In this document: positions 1 through 7,245 of the stretch, piece by piece
Layout of the letters: every line of letters starts with the position of its first letter
How positions within the stretch are numbered: the stretch's first letter is position 1
Notes under the pieces: model-generated
What the model was told of the DNA's origin: nothing
Databases searched by the model: none
Seen by the model: only the letters and a program-made list of their open reading frames with translations
Assembly (NCBI GenBank): GCA_039805565.1
Contig: JBDLTZ010000207.1
Span: 1 to 17,371, forward strand
Reading direction: 5' to 3'
Length of the DNA: 17,371 nt
Source: CALJIC01 sp039805565
GTDB taxonomy: Bacteria; Chloroflexota; Chloroflexia; Chloroflexales; Roseiflexaceae
Translations under genes and position numbers: made by a program

Positions 1-97
1 CCGTGGTCCGTGGTCGTCGAGCCGTGGTCCGTGGTCGTCGAGCCGTGGTCTGTGGTCGTCGAGCCGTGGTCTGTGGTCGTTGAGCCGTGGTCCGTGG
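1..97. repeat. 21-bp tandem repeat, four full copies plus a partial fifth
   Basis: Units lie at 1-21, 22-42, 43-63 and 64-84, with a partial copy at 85-97. They differ only at one C/T position in the first half of the unit and one C/T near the end. Inside each unit the hexamer GTGGTC occurs twice. Because 21 is a multiple of three, the array reads as in-frame TDHGSTT heptads on the minus strand. The array probably continues to the left of the window. Confidence 0.95.
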
Positions 98-350
98 CCC
101 GGCGCCCGTAGCGCTTCTCGACCCACGCGAGCCCCTGCTGAGCCTGTGCGTTCGCGGGGTTCAGCGCAAGCACATTCTCGAGGCAGACCCGTATCTCCTC
201 GGGGTCGTCCAGCACGCCCGCGAGCCAGAGCCAGCCCTGCTCGCTGTGCTCGTCCGTCTCCACCAGGCGCATCAGCAGCGCGCGCGCCTCCTCACGGTTG
301 CCCGCCTGCGCCGCCGCGATCCCCTGGTGCAAAAGCGTGTTCGCAGTCAT
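1..350 (-). CDS. TPR-like helical repeat protein with TDHGSTT heptad tail (partial, 3' end beyond window)
   Basis: The frame opens at ATG 350 (MTANTLLHQGIAAAQAG) and stays open for 116 codons to the window edge, so the C-terminus is missing. Residues 1 to about 83 look like tetratricopeptide-type helical hairpins: small residues alternate with AEARALL-like and WLWLAGVLDDPEE segments, then CLENVLALNPANAQAQQGLAWVEKRYG. This N-terminal block resembles the short TPR modules found at the start of many Chloroflexota proteins. From about residue 86 it turns into exact heptads TDHGSTT encoded by a 21-bp DNA repeat, which should form a flexible polar linker. Nothing past the linker is visible, so the function is unknown. 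No good Shine-Dalgarno precedes the ATG, but a promoter-like pair lies about 60 bp upstream. The TPR call is by pattern only. Confidence 0.72.
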   Translation of the reverse strand, partial: MTANTLLHQGIAAAQAGNREEARALLMRLVETDEHSEQGWLWLAGVLDDPEEIRVCLENVLALNPANAQAQQGLAWVEKRYGRRATDHGSTTTDHGSTTTDHGSTTTDHGSTTTDH

Positions 351-409
351 TGTAGTTGTAGTGGTAGGTCGGTGCGACACAGGGGAGAGCTCCACGCCCG
401 CCCTTCCCC

Positions 410-438
410 AGGATACGCCGGGGGGGCGTGGGTCTCAA
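410..438 (-). promoter_or_regulatory. Putative sigma70 promoter of the TPR-like gene
   Basis: On the minus strand, TTGAGA (433-438) is followed after 17 bp by TATCCT (410-415). This matches the -35 consensus at 5 of 6 positions and the -10 at 4 of 6. The predicted transcript would start near 403, giving a leader of about 50 nt before ATG 350. Assigned by inspection only. Confidence 0.45.
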
Positions 439-504
439 TAGGGACGAAGTCCTAGCGGGGGGAGGTACGGCCGGCGCGGTGGAAGTAGCTCTCGCCAATC
501 CAGC

Positions 505-556
505 GGTGTGCTGAGCTTTCGCTGTTCGTTGCTCAGCGTTCATCGTTCAGCGTTTG
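505..556. repeat. Degenerate short-word repeat (GTTCAGCG / GCTCAGCG words)
   Basis: The spacer between the membrane-protein stop (560) and the TPR gene start contains overlapping variants of one word: GCTGAGC, GCTGTTC, GCTCAGC, GTTCATC and GTTCAGCG. It looks like one of the permuting word arrays found in several other spacers of this window. The rest of 351-559 holds only the promoter described separately. Confidence 0.6.
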
Positions 557-559
557 CCG

Positions 560-907
560 CTAGAGGCCGATCGCGCGTAGCATCACGGCCAGCGCGGCGA
601 GCGCCAGGATCCCGCCGAAGAACAGGTGCGCGCCGGCTGGCCGCAGGCCGCGGGTGTCTGGCAGTGTTGGGCCGCGGCGCGTGGGCCTCACCTCGTAGCG
701 CTGGCCGCGCCAGTAGGTCACGCGGCTGCGCGAGGGCGCGCCCCCGTAGCGTCGCCAAATCAGCCAGCCCTCGTAGAGCAGATAGCCGCCACCGGTGGCC
801 AGGGCCAGCGCCGTGACGTACCAGGGGATACTCGCGGAGTTCACCACCAGGATGATGAGCGCGATCAGCGCCACCCAGCGCCAGTCGAAGCGTATGTTGT
901 TCAGCAT
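560..907 (-). CDS. Small integral membrane protein, 115 aa, unknown family
   Basis: The chosen start is ATG 907 (MLNNIRFDWRW). The frame is open further upstream to 1336, but that part is antisense to the FGGY kinase and is Arg/Pro-rich, so it is not credible coding. The protein has two adjacent hydrophobic segments at about residues 10-27 and 32-48, a basic Arg-rich central part (about 51-87, with repeated R and a YWRGQRYEVRP stretch), and a third hydrophobic segment at the C-terminus (about 93-113, FFGGILALAALAVMLRAIGL). A central positively charged loop with three membrane spans is the simplest reading. No catalytic motif or family was recognised. It diverges from the FGGY kinase with no obvious functional link. 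Confidence 0.65.
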   Translation of the reverse strand: MLNNIRFDWRWVALIALIILVVNSASIPWYVTALALATGGGYLLYEGWLIWRRYGGAPSRSRVTYWRGQRYEVRPTRRGPTLPDTRGLRPAGAHLFFGGILALAALAVMLRAIGL

Positions 908-1006
908 AGCGGAGTCTCTCTCAGATGTTTTGCATGGTACGCGGCGGCGGCGGTTGCACTTGCGCGCGGCGTCCTGCTGCTGCATACTGTGCGCCGCCGC
1001 CACAAC

Positions 1007-1015
1007 AGTATAGCA
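1007..1015 (-). promoter_or_regulatory. Extended -10 element for the 115-aa membrane protein
   Basis: The minus strand reads TGCTATACT here, a TGn-extended -10 with hexamer TATACT (1007-1012). No convincing -35 sits 17 bp upstream, as is usual for extended -10 promoters. The start point would be near 1000, giving a leader of about 93 nt. That leader contains G/C-rich inverted arms around 938-953 and 991-1003 that could fold over the region. Confidence 0.4.
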
Positions 1016-1062
1016 GCCCGGAGCGCGGCGCGGGCCCGCCGATGTGGAAAGCGAGCACTTCG

Positions 1063-2562
1063 ATGACGATGGTTGACCGCAGACGGGCCGAGCCGCCGCT
1101 GGTGCTGACGATCGACGTCGGCACCTCCTCGGTGCGTGTGATGCTCTTCGACGCGCTCGGCCGCCCGGTGGACGGTGTGGGCGCCCGCGAGGCGTACACC
1201 ATCTACGCCGATGCCTCGGGCGCGGCCGAGGACGACCCGGACGAGGCCCTGGCCCGCGTGGGCCGCTGCCTGGACGAGGCGCTGGCGCAGGCCGGGCCGC
1301 TCGCCGCACAGATCGGCGCGGTGGCTGTGGACACACTGGTGTCGAACCTGCTCGGGCTCGACGACGGCGGCCGGCCGCTGACCCCGCTGATCACTTACGC
1401 TGATACCCGCAACGACGCCGACGCGGTGGCGCTGCGGCGTGAGCTAGACGAGGCTGCGGTGCACGACCGCACCGGCTGTCTGCTGCGGACCAGCTACTGG
1501 CCGGCGCGGCTGGCCTGGCTGCGACGCTCCCAGCCGGAGCTCTTCCGCCGGGCCGCGCGCTGGGTCACGATCGGCGAGTACCTCGAGCTGCATCTGTTTG
1601 GGCGCTGCCGGGTGAGCACCTCGGCGGCATCCTGGAGCGGGCTGCTGGACCGGCGGCGGCTGGTGTGGGACATGCCGCTGCTGGAGCACCTTGGCGTCCC
1701 GCAGGAGCGCCTCTCGCCGCTGGCCGACGCCTCCGAGCCGCTGCGTGGGCTGCTGCCCGAGCCCGCGGCGCGCTGGCCGGCGCTGCGCGATGTGCCGTGG
1801 TTCCCCGCCCTGGGCGACGGCGCCGCGGCGAACCTGGGCAGCGGCTGCGTCTCGCCGGGGCGCGTGGCGCTCACCGTAGGCACCACCGGCGCGCTGCGGG
1901 TGGTGCTGCCGGAGGTGCCCCGCGTGCCGGACGGGCTGTGGTGCTACCGCGTGGACGCGCGCCGCGCACTGCTGGGCGGCGCCACCAGCGAGGGCGGCAA
2001 CGTCTACGCCTGGATGCGAGGGGCGCTCCGGATCGACGGCCCCGAGGAGGTCGAGCGCGCGCTGGCCGCGATGGAGCCTGATAGCCACGGCCTCACCGTG
2101 CTGCCGTTCTTCGCCGGTGAGCGCAGCCCCGGGTGGGCCGGCGACGCCCGTGCGACCGTCAGCGGCGTGACGCTCGGCACGACGCCGCTTGAGCTCGTGC
2201 GCGCGGGGCTCGAGGCGGTGGCCTACCGCTTCGCGCTGATCTACGAGGGGCTTGTGGCTGACGCCCAGGCTGCGCCCCCCCAGATCGTCGCTAGCGGCGG
2301 TGCGCTGCTCTCCTCGCCCGCCTGGATGCAGATCATCGCCGACGTGCTCGGGCGGCCGGTGGTGGCCTCGGCCGAGACGGAGGCTACCAGCCGCGGGATC
2401 GCGCTGCTGGCCCTCGAGTCGCTGGGGGCGCTTGGCGCTCTGGAGGACGCGCCGGCGGCCACGGGCGAGACCTACGCGCCCGACGGCGGGCGGCACGCCG
2501 TGTACTGCGCGGCCGTCGAGCGCCAGCGGCGCCTCTACGACCGTGTGATCGACCAGACATGA
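1063..2562 (+). CDS. FGGY-family carbohydrate kinase, gluconokinase-like
   Basis: This 499-aa protein has the full FGGY kinase length and order. Residues 13-24 (VLTIDVGTSSVR) are the N-terminal phosphate-binding strand-turn. Asp252 in LGDGAAANLGSG is the expected catalytic base region, followed by LTVGTTGALRVV. The C-terminal ATPase half has ASGGALLSSPAWMQIIADVLGRPV from about residue 411, the second FGGY signature. The DVGTSS and GDGAAANLGSGC forms are most like bacterial gluconate kinases, but xylulose or another ketose or aldonate is possible. It would phosphorylate a sugar or sugar acid in the cytosol using ATP. Start choice: ATG 1063 follows GGAAAG at 1046-1051; 1042 and 1069 are alternatives. 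It lies upstream of, and opposite to, the sugar-catabolic block on the minus strand. Confidence 0.88.
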   Translation: MTMVDRRRAEPPLVLTIDVGTSSVRVMLFDALGRPVDGVGAREAYTIYADASGAAEDDPDEALARVGRCLDEALAQAGPLAAQIGAVAVDTLVSNLLGLDDGGRPLTPLITYADTRNDADAVALRRELDEAAVHDRTGCLLRTSYWPARLAWLRRSQPELFRRAARWVTIGEYLELHLFGRCRVSTSAASWSGLLDRRRLVWDMPLLEHLGVPQERLSPLADASEPLRGLLPEPAARWPALRDVPWFPALGDGAAANLGSGCVSPGRVALTVGTTGALRVVLPEVPRVPDGLWCYRVDARRALLGGATSEGGNVYAWMRGALRIDGPEEVERALAAMEPDSHGLTVLPFFAGERSPGWAGDARATVSGVTLGTTPLELVRAGLEAVAYRFALIYEGLVADAQAAPPQIVASGGALLSSPAWMQIIADVLGRPVVASAETEATSRGIALLALESLGALGALEDAPAATGETYAPDGGRHAVYCAAVERQRRLYDRVIDQT

Positions 2563-2766
2563 GACATCGCGGCTGAGTCGCGGAGATCACAGAGGGCGCC
2601 GAGGGTAGTGCTGCGCTGCGAGACCCTTCGCTTCGCTCGGGGTGACAGTGCGGCATTGCCGTGCCACGTCCTGCGAGCTTACCGAGCCCGCCGCAATGCC
2701 GGCGACCGTTCCAGACGGAGCTGTTGTCCGCTCGAACGGTGCGCTTTTGTCCCGGGGCGCGCCGCC
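2563..2766. repeat. Spacer with CACAGAG-type words and a CCCTTCGCTTCGCTC repeat element
   Basis: This 204-bp convergent spacer between the FGGY kinase and the propeller protein has no gene I can support. Around 2578-2602 is a GCGGAGATCACAGAG-type word string. At about 2618-2647 is the widespread element with core CCCTTCGCTTCGCTC followed by GGGGTGACA; on the reverse strand its translation gives the well-known spurious peptide HPERSEGS. A 9-bp perfect inverted repeat (2651-2659 and 2693-2701, CGGCATTGC / GCAATGCCG) follows. No T-tract terminator was seen. Confidence 0.75.
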
Positions 2767-5586
2767 CTACCTGCCGATGAGCGGCAGCGCGAGCGACGCG
2801 GGGCGCCCCGCGAGCGCCTGCGGCGATGCGCCCTGCCCGATGACCTCGATCTCGCTTAGCGCCGCGCGCCTCCCGGCCGTCTCGCTCACCCGCAGCTCGA
2901 CGCGGTCCGCGGCCACGGGCTTCGGCAGCTTCACCGTGGTGGCCCCTTGCGTCAGCGGCATCACCGAGGGCACCGGCTGGCGCGCGACCTCCTCGCCCCC
3001 CAGGAAGAAGACCAGCTCGCCGCTGAGCCGCGTGTCGTCCCCGGCGCCGCTGGTGCCCGGCTCGGCGCCGGTGAGCCGGACGTCAAGCACCGCCACCGGC
3101 AGCTCCCACTCCAGCCGCAGCCACTCGCCGGACCCGCGTGATGCCACCCAGGGGGGCGTGCGGTCCTGGTACCCCCCGGCCGCCATCGGCACGTAGCCGC
3201 GCCGGTCGGTGGCCCGCGCCGCCTCGCCCGAGCTGGCCGTCACGCGTGCGGCAGGTGCGACGTTCGTCCAGCCGTGGACCGCGAGCGGGTCGGCGTCGAG
3301 CGAGCCGCTCGCGTGTCCCATGTGGCAGCCGACGCAGAACATCGGCCGGCCGGCCCTCCCCGGCGAGTTGCCCTGGGCGATGGCGATCGCGGTGCGGTTG
3401 CCGCCGCGCACCACCCGGCCCTCCTTGTCGCGCAGCACGATGAACATTGGCACGTCGGCCGGCGCCGAGGCCACGAAGCGGCCGCGGGCGTCCACCGGCA
3501 CCGTGATCCACTTCACCGCCCGCACTTGGTCGTCGGGTGCGTCGGCGCGGTAGGAGGCGCCGGTGAACTGGTTGGCGTCGATGTAGATGTCGGCGAACGC
3601 CACGCTGCCGAAGGGCGGCGAGTTGTTCACCAGCGGTATGCCAAGCGGTGGGTTGGCGTAGACATTCGGGTTCTCAACCGTCACCAGCTCGATGTCGTCG
3701 ATGCTGTGTTGGCTCCAGGGATAGGCCGGCTGTCCATCGCCGGTGAGCAGGCCGCGCGGCACGTTCCACTCCAGCGGGTTATCAGAGGTCAGGGGAGCGG
3801 CGAGGCCAACCGGGCGGCGCCACTCCCCTGGCCCGCTCCCTACCTTCCGCACCACCACCGCTACGGCGTCGAGCACGTCGGCGTCGCCGATGCTGCCCTC
3901 CAGTGGAACCGCCATTGAATCAGTTCCGTCAGGGCGCATCACTCGCAGCTCGTAGCGCAGGGCGGTGCGCCGCAGCGTGAGCGTGGAGATGCGCCCGGCC
4001 TGGTCGAGGCGGTACGATGCGGTGGTGGTCTCCTCGGGCTCCCCGACGGACTGCGAGAACAGGATTCGGCCGTCCGGCAGCCCGGCGGGCCCCACGGCGT
4101 AGGGGGGGCGCTGCGGCGAGTCCCAGCGCTGGCCGGCGATCGACTCGGTGGTGTTGGCCGCTGCGGCGTCGATCCCCGGCCGCGCTACGCGGATGCCGGT
4201 GAAGAGCGTTGAGTGCGCCATCGTCGGGTCGCGCTGGGTTGTGTAGGCCACCAGCAGCTCGCCGCCGCTGAACACCAGCGCCGGCTGGGCCGCGTTGTAG
4301 GTGTCCTGGCCGCTGTCGTCCGTCAGGTAGCTGCTGTAGCGCGGCGTCCACGCGAAGCGGCGCATGTCGCCGCCGTCCGCCTCGACGCTCATCAGGTGCC
4401 AGGTGTTCGGCGCGCCGCGGATGGGTGTGCCGTCGGCCAGCCGGCCGCGGGCGGGCAGGAAGGTGCGCTCGGTGTTGGCGTACACCAGCGTGCCGTCCGG
4501 CAGCCGTCGGCCCAGCACGGGCTGGCTCACGGTGACGGTGCGGCCCGACGGGCGGGCGGTGGCCGCGGGGCGGACGGTGGGGGTGGGCACAGGCGTGGCG
4601 GTGGCCGGGCGCGGCGTCAGGCGCATCTCGGGCGGGCGCGCGGTGGGCCAGATCGTCGGCTTCGGCTTCGCTGTGGGCGGCGCGGCGGGGGTGTAGGGGG
4701 CGCTGGCCGGGGGCGGCGTCTCACGCACCTCCACCTCGCGGTCAACCGTGATGATCTCGCCGCGCTGGTCGCGGGCCGGCTCGCTGCCGGGGCCGTTGTC
4801 GATCCGGCTGTAGACGCCGCTCTCGCTCGGCTGGTTGAAGTTGATCCACCAGCGGCTGAAGAGGATGCGCCCGTCGGGCAGCGGCGTGGGGTGCAGCACG
4901 CCGCCGCGCTCGGTGGTGATACGGCGCATGTCCGAGCCGTCGGCCTTCACCACGTACAGGTTGAAGGCGGGCCGGCCGTCGTAGTGGGCGCGGATCGGGT
5001 AGCGCGAGGAGCTGAAGACGATCCGGCCGTCGGCCAGGTAGGCGGGGAACAGGTCGTCGTAGTAGCTGTAGGCCTCGGCGTTTCCCAGGCCCTCGGGGAT
5101 GTCGATATCGCGGTCGGTATGCGTGATCTGGCGCGCGCCGCGGCCGTCCAGGCCAATCTCATACAGGCGCCAGGAGAGGTGCGGGCGGTAGGTGGCGGCG
5201 CGGAAGAGCTGCGGGCCGGCGGTACCGGAGAAGACGATGCGGCGGGCGTCGAACGACACATCCGGCGCCTGGACATCGCGCAGGCCGAGCGGGTTGAGCG
5301 GGTCGCCGGCCGGGCGGCTCGTGTCCACCAGGGTGCGGAGCTGGCCGCCCGGCTCACGCACCATCAGACGCGAGCCGGGGGCGAAGCGGCTCAGGCCGGT
5401 GGTGAGCTGGCCGGCGGGGCCGCGGTCGGCGGGGAAGATGTAATCGCCGGTGGCCATGCGGGCGCGCGCCACGAACACGATCGGCGGGAGGGAGTCCGTG
5501 GCGCGGGCCGGGGCGAGGTCTGCGGCGAGGCACAGGATAAGCGCGGTGGATAGTGCGACGCGGGCAGCAGTATGCAACAGGGGCAT
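2767..5586 (-). CDS. Secreted beta-propeller protein with one c-type haem motif, hydrazine synthase alpha-like architecture
   Basis: 939 aa starting at ATG 5586, preceded by GGAG nine bases upstream. Residues 1-29 are a Sec signal peptide (hydrophobic VALSTALILCLAA, then ARA). Residues about 35-560 contain PD40/TolB-like blades with repeated LADGRIVFSSSR, LPDGRILFSRWW and LPDGRILFSQS strands, interrupted by a Pro/Thr/Ala-rich stretch at about 285-345. Residues about 590-760 resemble the middle domain of hydrazine synthase alpha and its many non-anammox relatives: a carboxypeptidase-regulatory-like fold (PADVPMFIVLRDKEGRVV) ending in CVGCH at residues 751-755, a c-type haem motif. Residues about 770-925 look like a discoidin-type jelly roll (WTNVAPAARVTASSGEA, EWLRLEWELP, VELRVSET). 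Expected location is extracytoplasmic; the ligand and reaction are unknown. Hydrazine synthesis is not implied, since no beta/gamma subunit is nearby. Confidence 0.82.
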   Translation of the reverse strand: MPLLHTAARVALSTALILCLAADLAPARATDSLPPIVFVARARMATGDYIFPADRGPAGQLTTGLSRFAPGSRLMVREPGGQLRTLVDTSRPAGDPLNPLGLRDVQAPDVSFDARRIVFSGTAGPQLFRAATYRPHLSWRLYEIGLDGRGARQITHTDRDIDIPEGLGNAEAYSYYDDLFPAYLADGRIVFSSSRYPIRAHYDGRPAFNLYVVKADGSDMRRITTERGGVLHPTPLPDGRILFSRWWINFNQPSESGVYSRIDNGPGSEPARDQRGEIITVDREVEVRETPPPASAPYTPAAPPTAKPKPTIWPTARPPEMRLTPRPATATPVPTPTVRPAATARPSGRTVTVSQPVLGRRLPDGTLVYANTERTFLPARGRLADGTPIRGAPNTWHLMSVEADGGDMRRFAWTPRYSSYLTDDSGQDTYNAAQPALVFSGGELLVAYTTQRDPTMAHSTLFTGIRVARPGIDAAAANTTESIAGQRWDSPQRPPYAVGPAGLPDGRILFSQSVGEPEETTTASYRLDQAGRISTLTLRRTALRYELRVMRPDGTDSMAVPLEGSIGDADVLDAVAVVVRKVGSGPGEWRRPVGLAAPLTSDNPLEWNVPRGLLTGDGQPAYPWSQHSIDDIELVTVENPNVYANPPLGIPLVNNSPPFGSVAFADIYIDANQFTGASYRADAPDDQVRAVKWITVPVDARGRFVASAPADVPMFIVLRDKEGRVVRGGNRTAIAIAQGNSPGRAGRPMFCVGCHMGHASGSLDADPLAVHGWTNVAPAARVTASSGEAARATDRRGYVPMAAGGYQDRTPPWVASRGSGEWLRLEWELPVAVLDVRLTGAEPGTSGAGDDTRLSGELVFFLGGEEVARQPVPSVMPLTQGATTVKLPKPVAADRVELRVSETAGRRAALSEIEVIGQGASPQALAGRPASLALPLIGR
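3322..3336 (-). other. CXXCH haem c attachment motif (CVGCH)
   Basis: These five codons encode Cys751-Val-Gly-Cys754-His755 of the secreted propeller protein. It is the only CXXCH in the protein. The following MGHASGS supplies a further Met and His that could act as the distal haem ligand, which is an inference. Confidence 0.8.
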
Positions 5587-5618
5587 GGACGCGGTCTCCG
5601 AGGCGATTACTCGGGTGG

Positions 5619-5647
5619 AGTATATGCGCTCAGGTTCTGTGTGTCCA
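5619..5647 (-). promoter_or_regulatory. Sigma70 promoter of the secreted propeller protein
   Basis: The minus strand carries TGGACA (5642-5647), a 17-bp spacer and TATACT (5619-5624). Each hexamer matches the consensus at 5 of 6 positions. Transcription would begin near 5612, giving a leader of about 26 nt with GGAG before ATG 5586. This suggests the gene is transcribed independently of the acyltransferase upstream. Confidence 0.65.
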
Positions 5648-5701
5648 GTGGTTCCGCGGCTTCGTTCACTCCTCGCCACCATCTTGCTCACAAGTGCGGC
5701 G

Positions 5702-6265
5702 CTACTCCGCCCGCGTCGTGGTGATCGTGCCGAAGTTCTCGGGCCTTCGGCCCGTGACGCCGCTGTAGAACGCGCGGATCTGCTCCAGATCGGCCTCGAG
5801 GTCGCCGCTAGGCATGATCGCCGGTCCGAAGCCGCCGACCTTGCGCCGGAAGTCGAGGAAGCCGAGCACGATCGGCACGCCGGCCGCAAGCGCGATGTAG
5901 TAGAAGCCGGTCTTCCAGGCGGTCACCTTCGATCGCGTGCCCTCCGGCGGAATCACGAGCTGCATGCGCTCGCTTTCTCGGATGCGCGCTACCATCTGGT
6001 CCACCACGTTATTGCGCGCGCGCCGGTTGATCGGGATGCCGCCTAGCGCGCGGAAGAACCAGCCCCACGGCGGGCGGAACAGCTCGTCCTTCATCATGAA
6101 GTTGATCCGCAGCCGGTACGCGAAGGCCAGCAACATGGCGTAGGGGAAGTCCCAGTTGGAGGTGTGCGGCGCGGCGATGATGACGATCTTCGGCGCGGTT
6201 GGCAGGGTGCCCTCCAGGCGCCACCCGAGCAGCGCCAAGGTGCGCCGCGCGAGCCACGAGATCAT
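5702..6265 (-). CDS. Lysophospholipid acyltransferase family protein (PlsC-like)
   Basis: 187 aa. The start ATG 6265 has GGAG seven bases upstream; a longer frame to 6307 lacks a ribosome site and would run into a hairpin. The acyltransferase blocks appear in order. HTSNWD (His34, Asp39) is the HX4D catalytic motif in the PHTSNWDFP form typical of short bacterial 1-acylglycerol-3-phosphate acyltransferase relatives. GGIPINR (75-81) is the glycerophosphate-binding block. PPEGTR (106-111) is the third block, followed by KTGFYYIALAAGVPIVLGFLD. It would transfer an acyl group from acyl-ACP or acyl-CoA to a lipid acceptor at the inner face of the membrane. The acceptor is not evident. It lies 65 bp after the FAH-family gene, separated from it by a strong hairpin, so co-transcription is uncertain. 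Confidence 0.88.
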   Translation of the reverse strand: MISWLARRTLALLGWRLEGTLPTAPKIVIIAAPHTSNWDFPYAMLLAFAYRLRINFMMKDELFRPPWGWFFRALGGIPINRRARNNVVDQMVARIRESERMQLVIPPEGTRSKVTAWKTGFYYIALAAGVPIVLGFLDFRRKVGGFGPAIMPSGDLEADLEQIRAFYSGVTGRRPENFGTITTTRAE

Positions 6266-6288
6266 AGTTGTGCTCCGTTGTCTCTGCA

Positions 6289-6320
6289 GCGACGCGCCGA
6301 GTGTCACCTCGGCGCGTCGC
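6289..6320. terminator. Perfect 13-bp hairpin between FAH-family and acyltransferase genes
   Basis: Arms 6289-6301 (GCGACGCGCCGAG) and 6308-6320 are exact reverse complements with a 6-nt loop. No T-run follows on either strand, so it is not a classical intrinsic terminator. In the minus-strand transcript it would fold 10 nt after the FAH-family stop and could halt RNA decay, attenuate transcription or mark the operon end. Confidence 0.5.
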
Positions 6321-6330
6321 CATGTGTCGG

Positions 6331-7227
6331 CTACGCGCTGTACCCGCGCACCACGGGGTTCCGCAGCGAGCCGATGCCGTCGATCGTGATCGTCACCTCA
6401 TCGCCCGCCTCGAGCGTCACCTCGTCCGGCGGCACGATGCCGGTGCCCGTGAGCAGCAGCACCCCGTCGGGGAACAGGTTGTCACGTCCGAGGTAGCCGA
6501 TCAGCTCCTCGTACGCACGCACGATCTTGCTCGTGCTGACCTCGCCGCCGAAGATGCGCTCGCCGCCGCGCCGGATCTCGAGCCGCACCGTGAGCGCCTT
6601 CGGGTCGGGCACCGCGTCGCAGCAGGCCACCACCGGCCCCACCGCGCAGCAGTGGGCGTACATCTTGGCCTGTGGCAAGTAGAGCGGGTTCTCACCCTCG
6701 ATGTCGCGCGAGCTCATGTCGTTGCCCACGGTGAACCCCACCAGCTCCAGCGCCGGGTTGACCACCAGCGCCAGCTCGGGCTCGGGCACGTTCCAGCGGG
6801 AGTCTGCGCGCACCGCCACGGGCTCGCCCGGGCCCATTGTGCGGTTCGGCGTGGCCTTGAAGAAGATCTCGGGGCGCGGCGCGGTGTAGACCCGGTCGTA
6901 GATGCCGCTCCCGGCGGACTCCTCCTCGCGGGCCACGCGGCTGCGCTCGTAGGTCACGCCGGCCGCCCAGATCTCCTGAGCGTCGGTGGGCTTGAGCAGC
7001 CGCAGGCCCTCCCCCTCACCCTGCGCCAGCGCGTCGAACTGCGCCACGGGCGCGGCCCCGGCCACCATCTTGGCGAGCGCCTCGCCGACCCCGGCGGTAT
7101 GCCCGACCGACCAGCGCAGGAAGTCGGCCATCGTCGCCCAGCGCTCCGTCACATCGTACACGGCGCCATCGCGGACCACCCCGAGGCGAGCGCCGCGCTC
7201 GGGGTCATTGTAGCGGCAGAGGTACAT
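6331..7227 (-). CDS. Fumarylacetoacetate hydrolase family protein; 2-keto-3-deoxy-sugar-acid dehydratase-like
   Basis: 298 aa, start ATG 7227 with an A/G-rich AAGAGAAAAGAG stretch upstream. The FAH fold is shown by PEIFFKATPNRT (119-130), NVPEPELALVV with metal ligands Glu149 and Glu151, GNDMSSRDIEGENPLYLPQAK with Asp170 and Lys187, and TGTGIVPPDEVTLEAGD near the C-terminus. The SSRDIEGENPLYLPQAK form and the length match the subgroup containing 2-dehydro-3-deoxy-D-arabinonate dehydratase (EC 4.2.1.141), which turns the keto-deoxy acid into 2-oxoglutarate semialdehyde. That substrate is a guess from family resemblance; other keto-acid hydrolases or isomerases share the fold. It sits 18 bp after the D-lyxose isomerase gene in the same orientation, so a role in pentose or sugar-acid breakdown is likely. 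Confidence 0.85.
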   Translation of the reverse strand: MYLCRYNDPERGARLGVVRDGAVYDVTERWATMADFLRWSVGHTAGVGEALAKMVAGAAPVAQFDALAQGEGEGLRLLKPTDAQEIWAAGVTYERSRVAREEESAGSGIYDRVYTAPRPEIFFKATPNRTMGPGEPVAVRADSRWNVPEPELALVVNPALELVGFTVGNDMSSRDIEGENPLYLPQAKMYAHCCAVGPVVACCDAVPDPKALTVRLEIRRGGERIFGGEVSTSKIVRAYEELIGYLGRDNLFPDGVLLLTGTGIVPPDEVTLEAGDEVTITIDGIGSLRNPVVRGYSA

Positions 7228-7245
7228 GCTGGTTGCTCTTTTCTC

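Noticed and set aside
1..97. CRISPR array
   Set aside because: Units are directly adjacent 21-mers with no spacers, and they are in frame with the TPR-like protein.
925..1062. Longer FGGY kinase start at 925
   Set aside because: The added residues are low-complexity Gly/Cys/Pro encoded by the promoter region and lie before the conserved first strand of the kinase.
908..1336. Extension of the membrane protein to 1336 on the minus strand
   Set aside because: It is Arg/Pro-rich and antisense to the FGGY kinase, which is a typical shadow frame in GC-rich DNA.
2608..2656. Small protein containing HPERSEGS
   Set aside because: This peptide is the known artefact of translating a common interspersed DNA repeat.
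4213..5553. 446-codon open frame on plus strand opposite the propeller gene
   Set aside because: It is dominated by Arg/Gly/Ala/Val and is antisense to a gene with clear domains, signal peptide and promoter.
2767..5586. Genuine hydrazine synthase alpha subunit
   Set aside because: Only one CXXCH is present, no beta/gamma subunit is nearby, and the C-terminus is a jelly-roll-like domain. Only the fold resemblance is supported.
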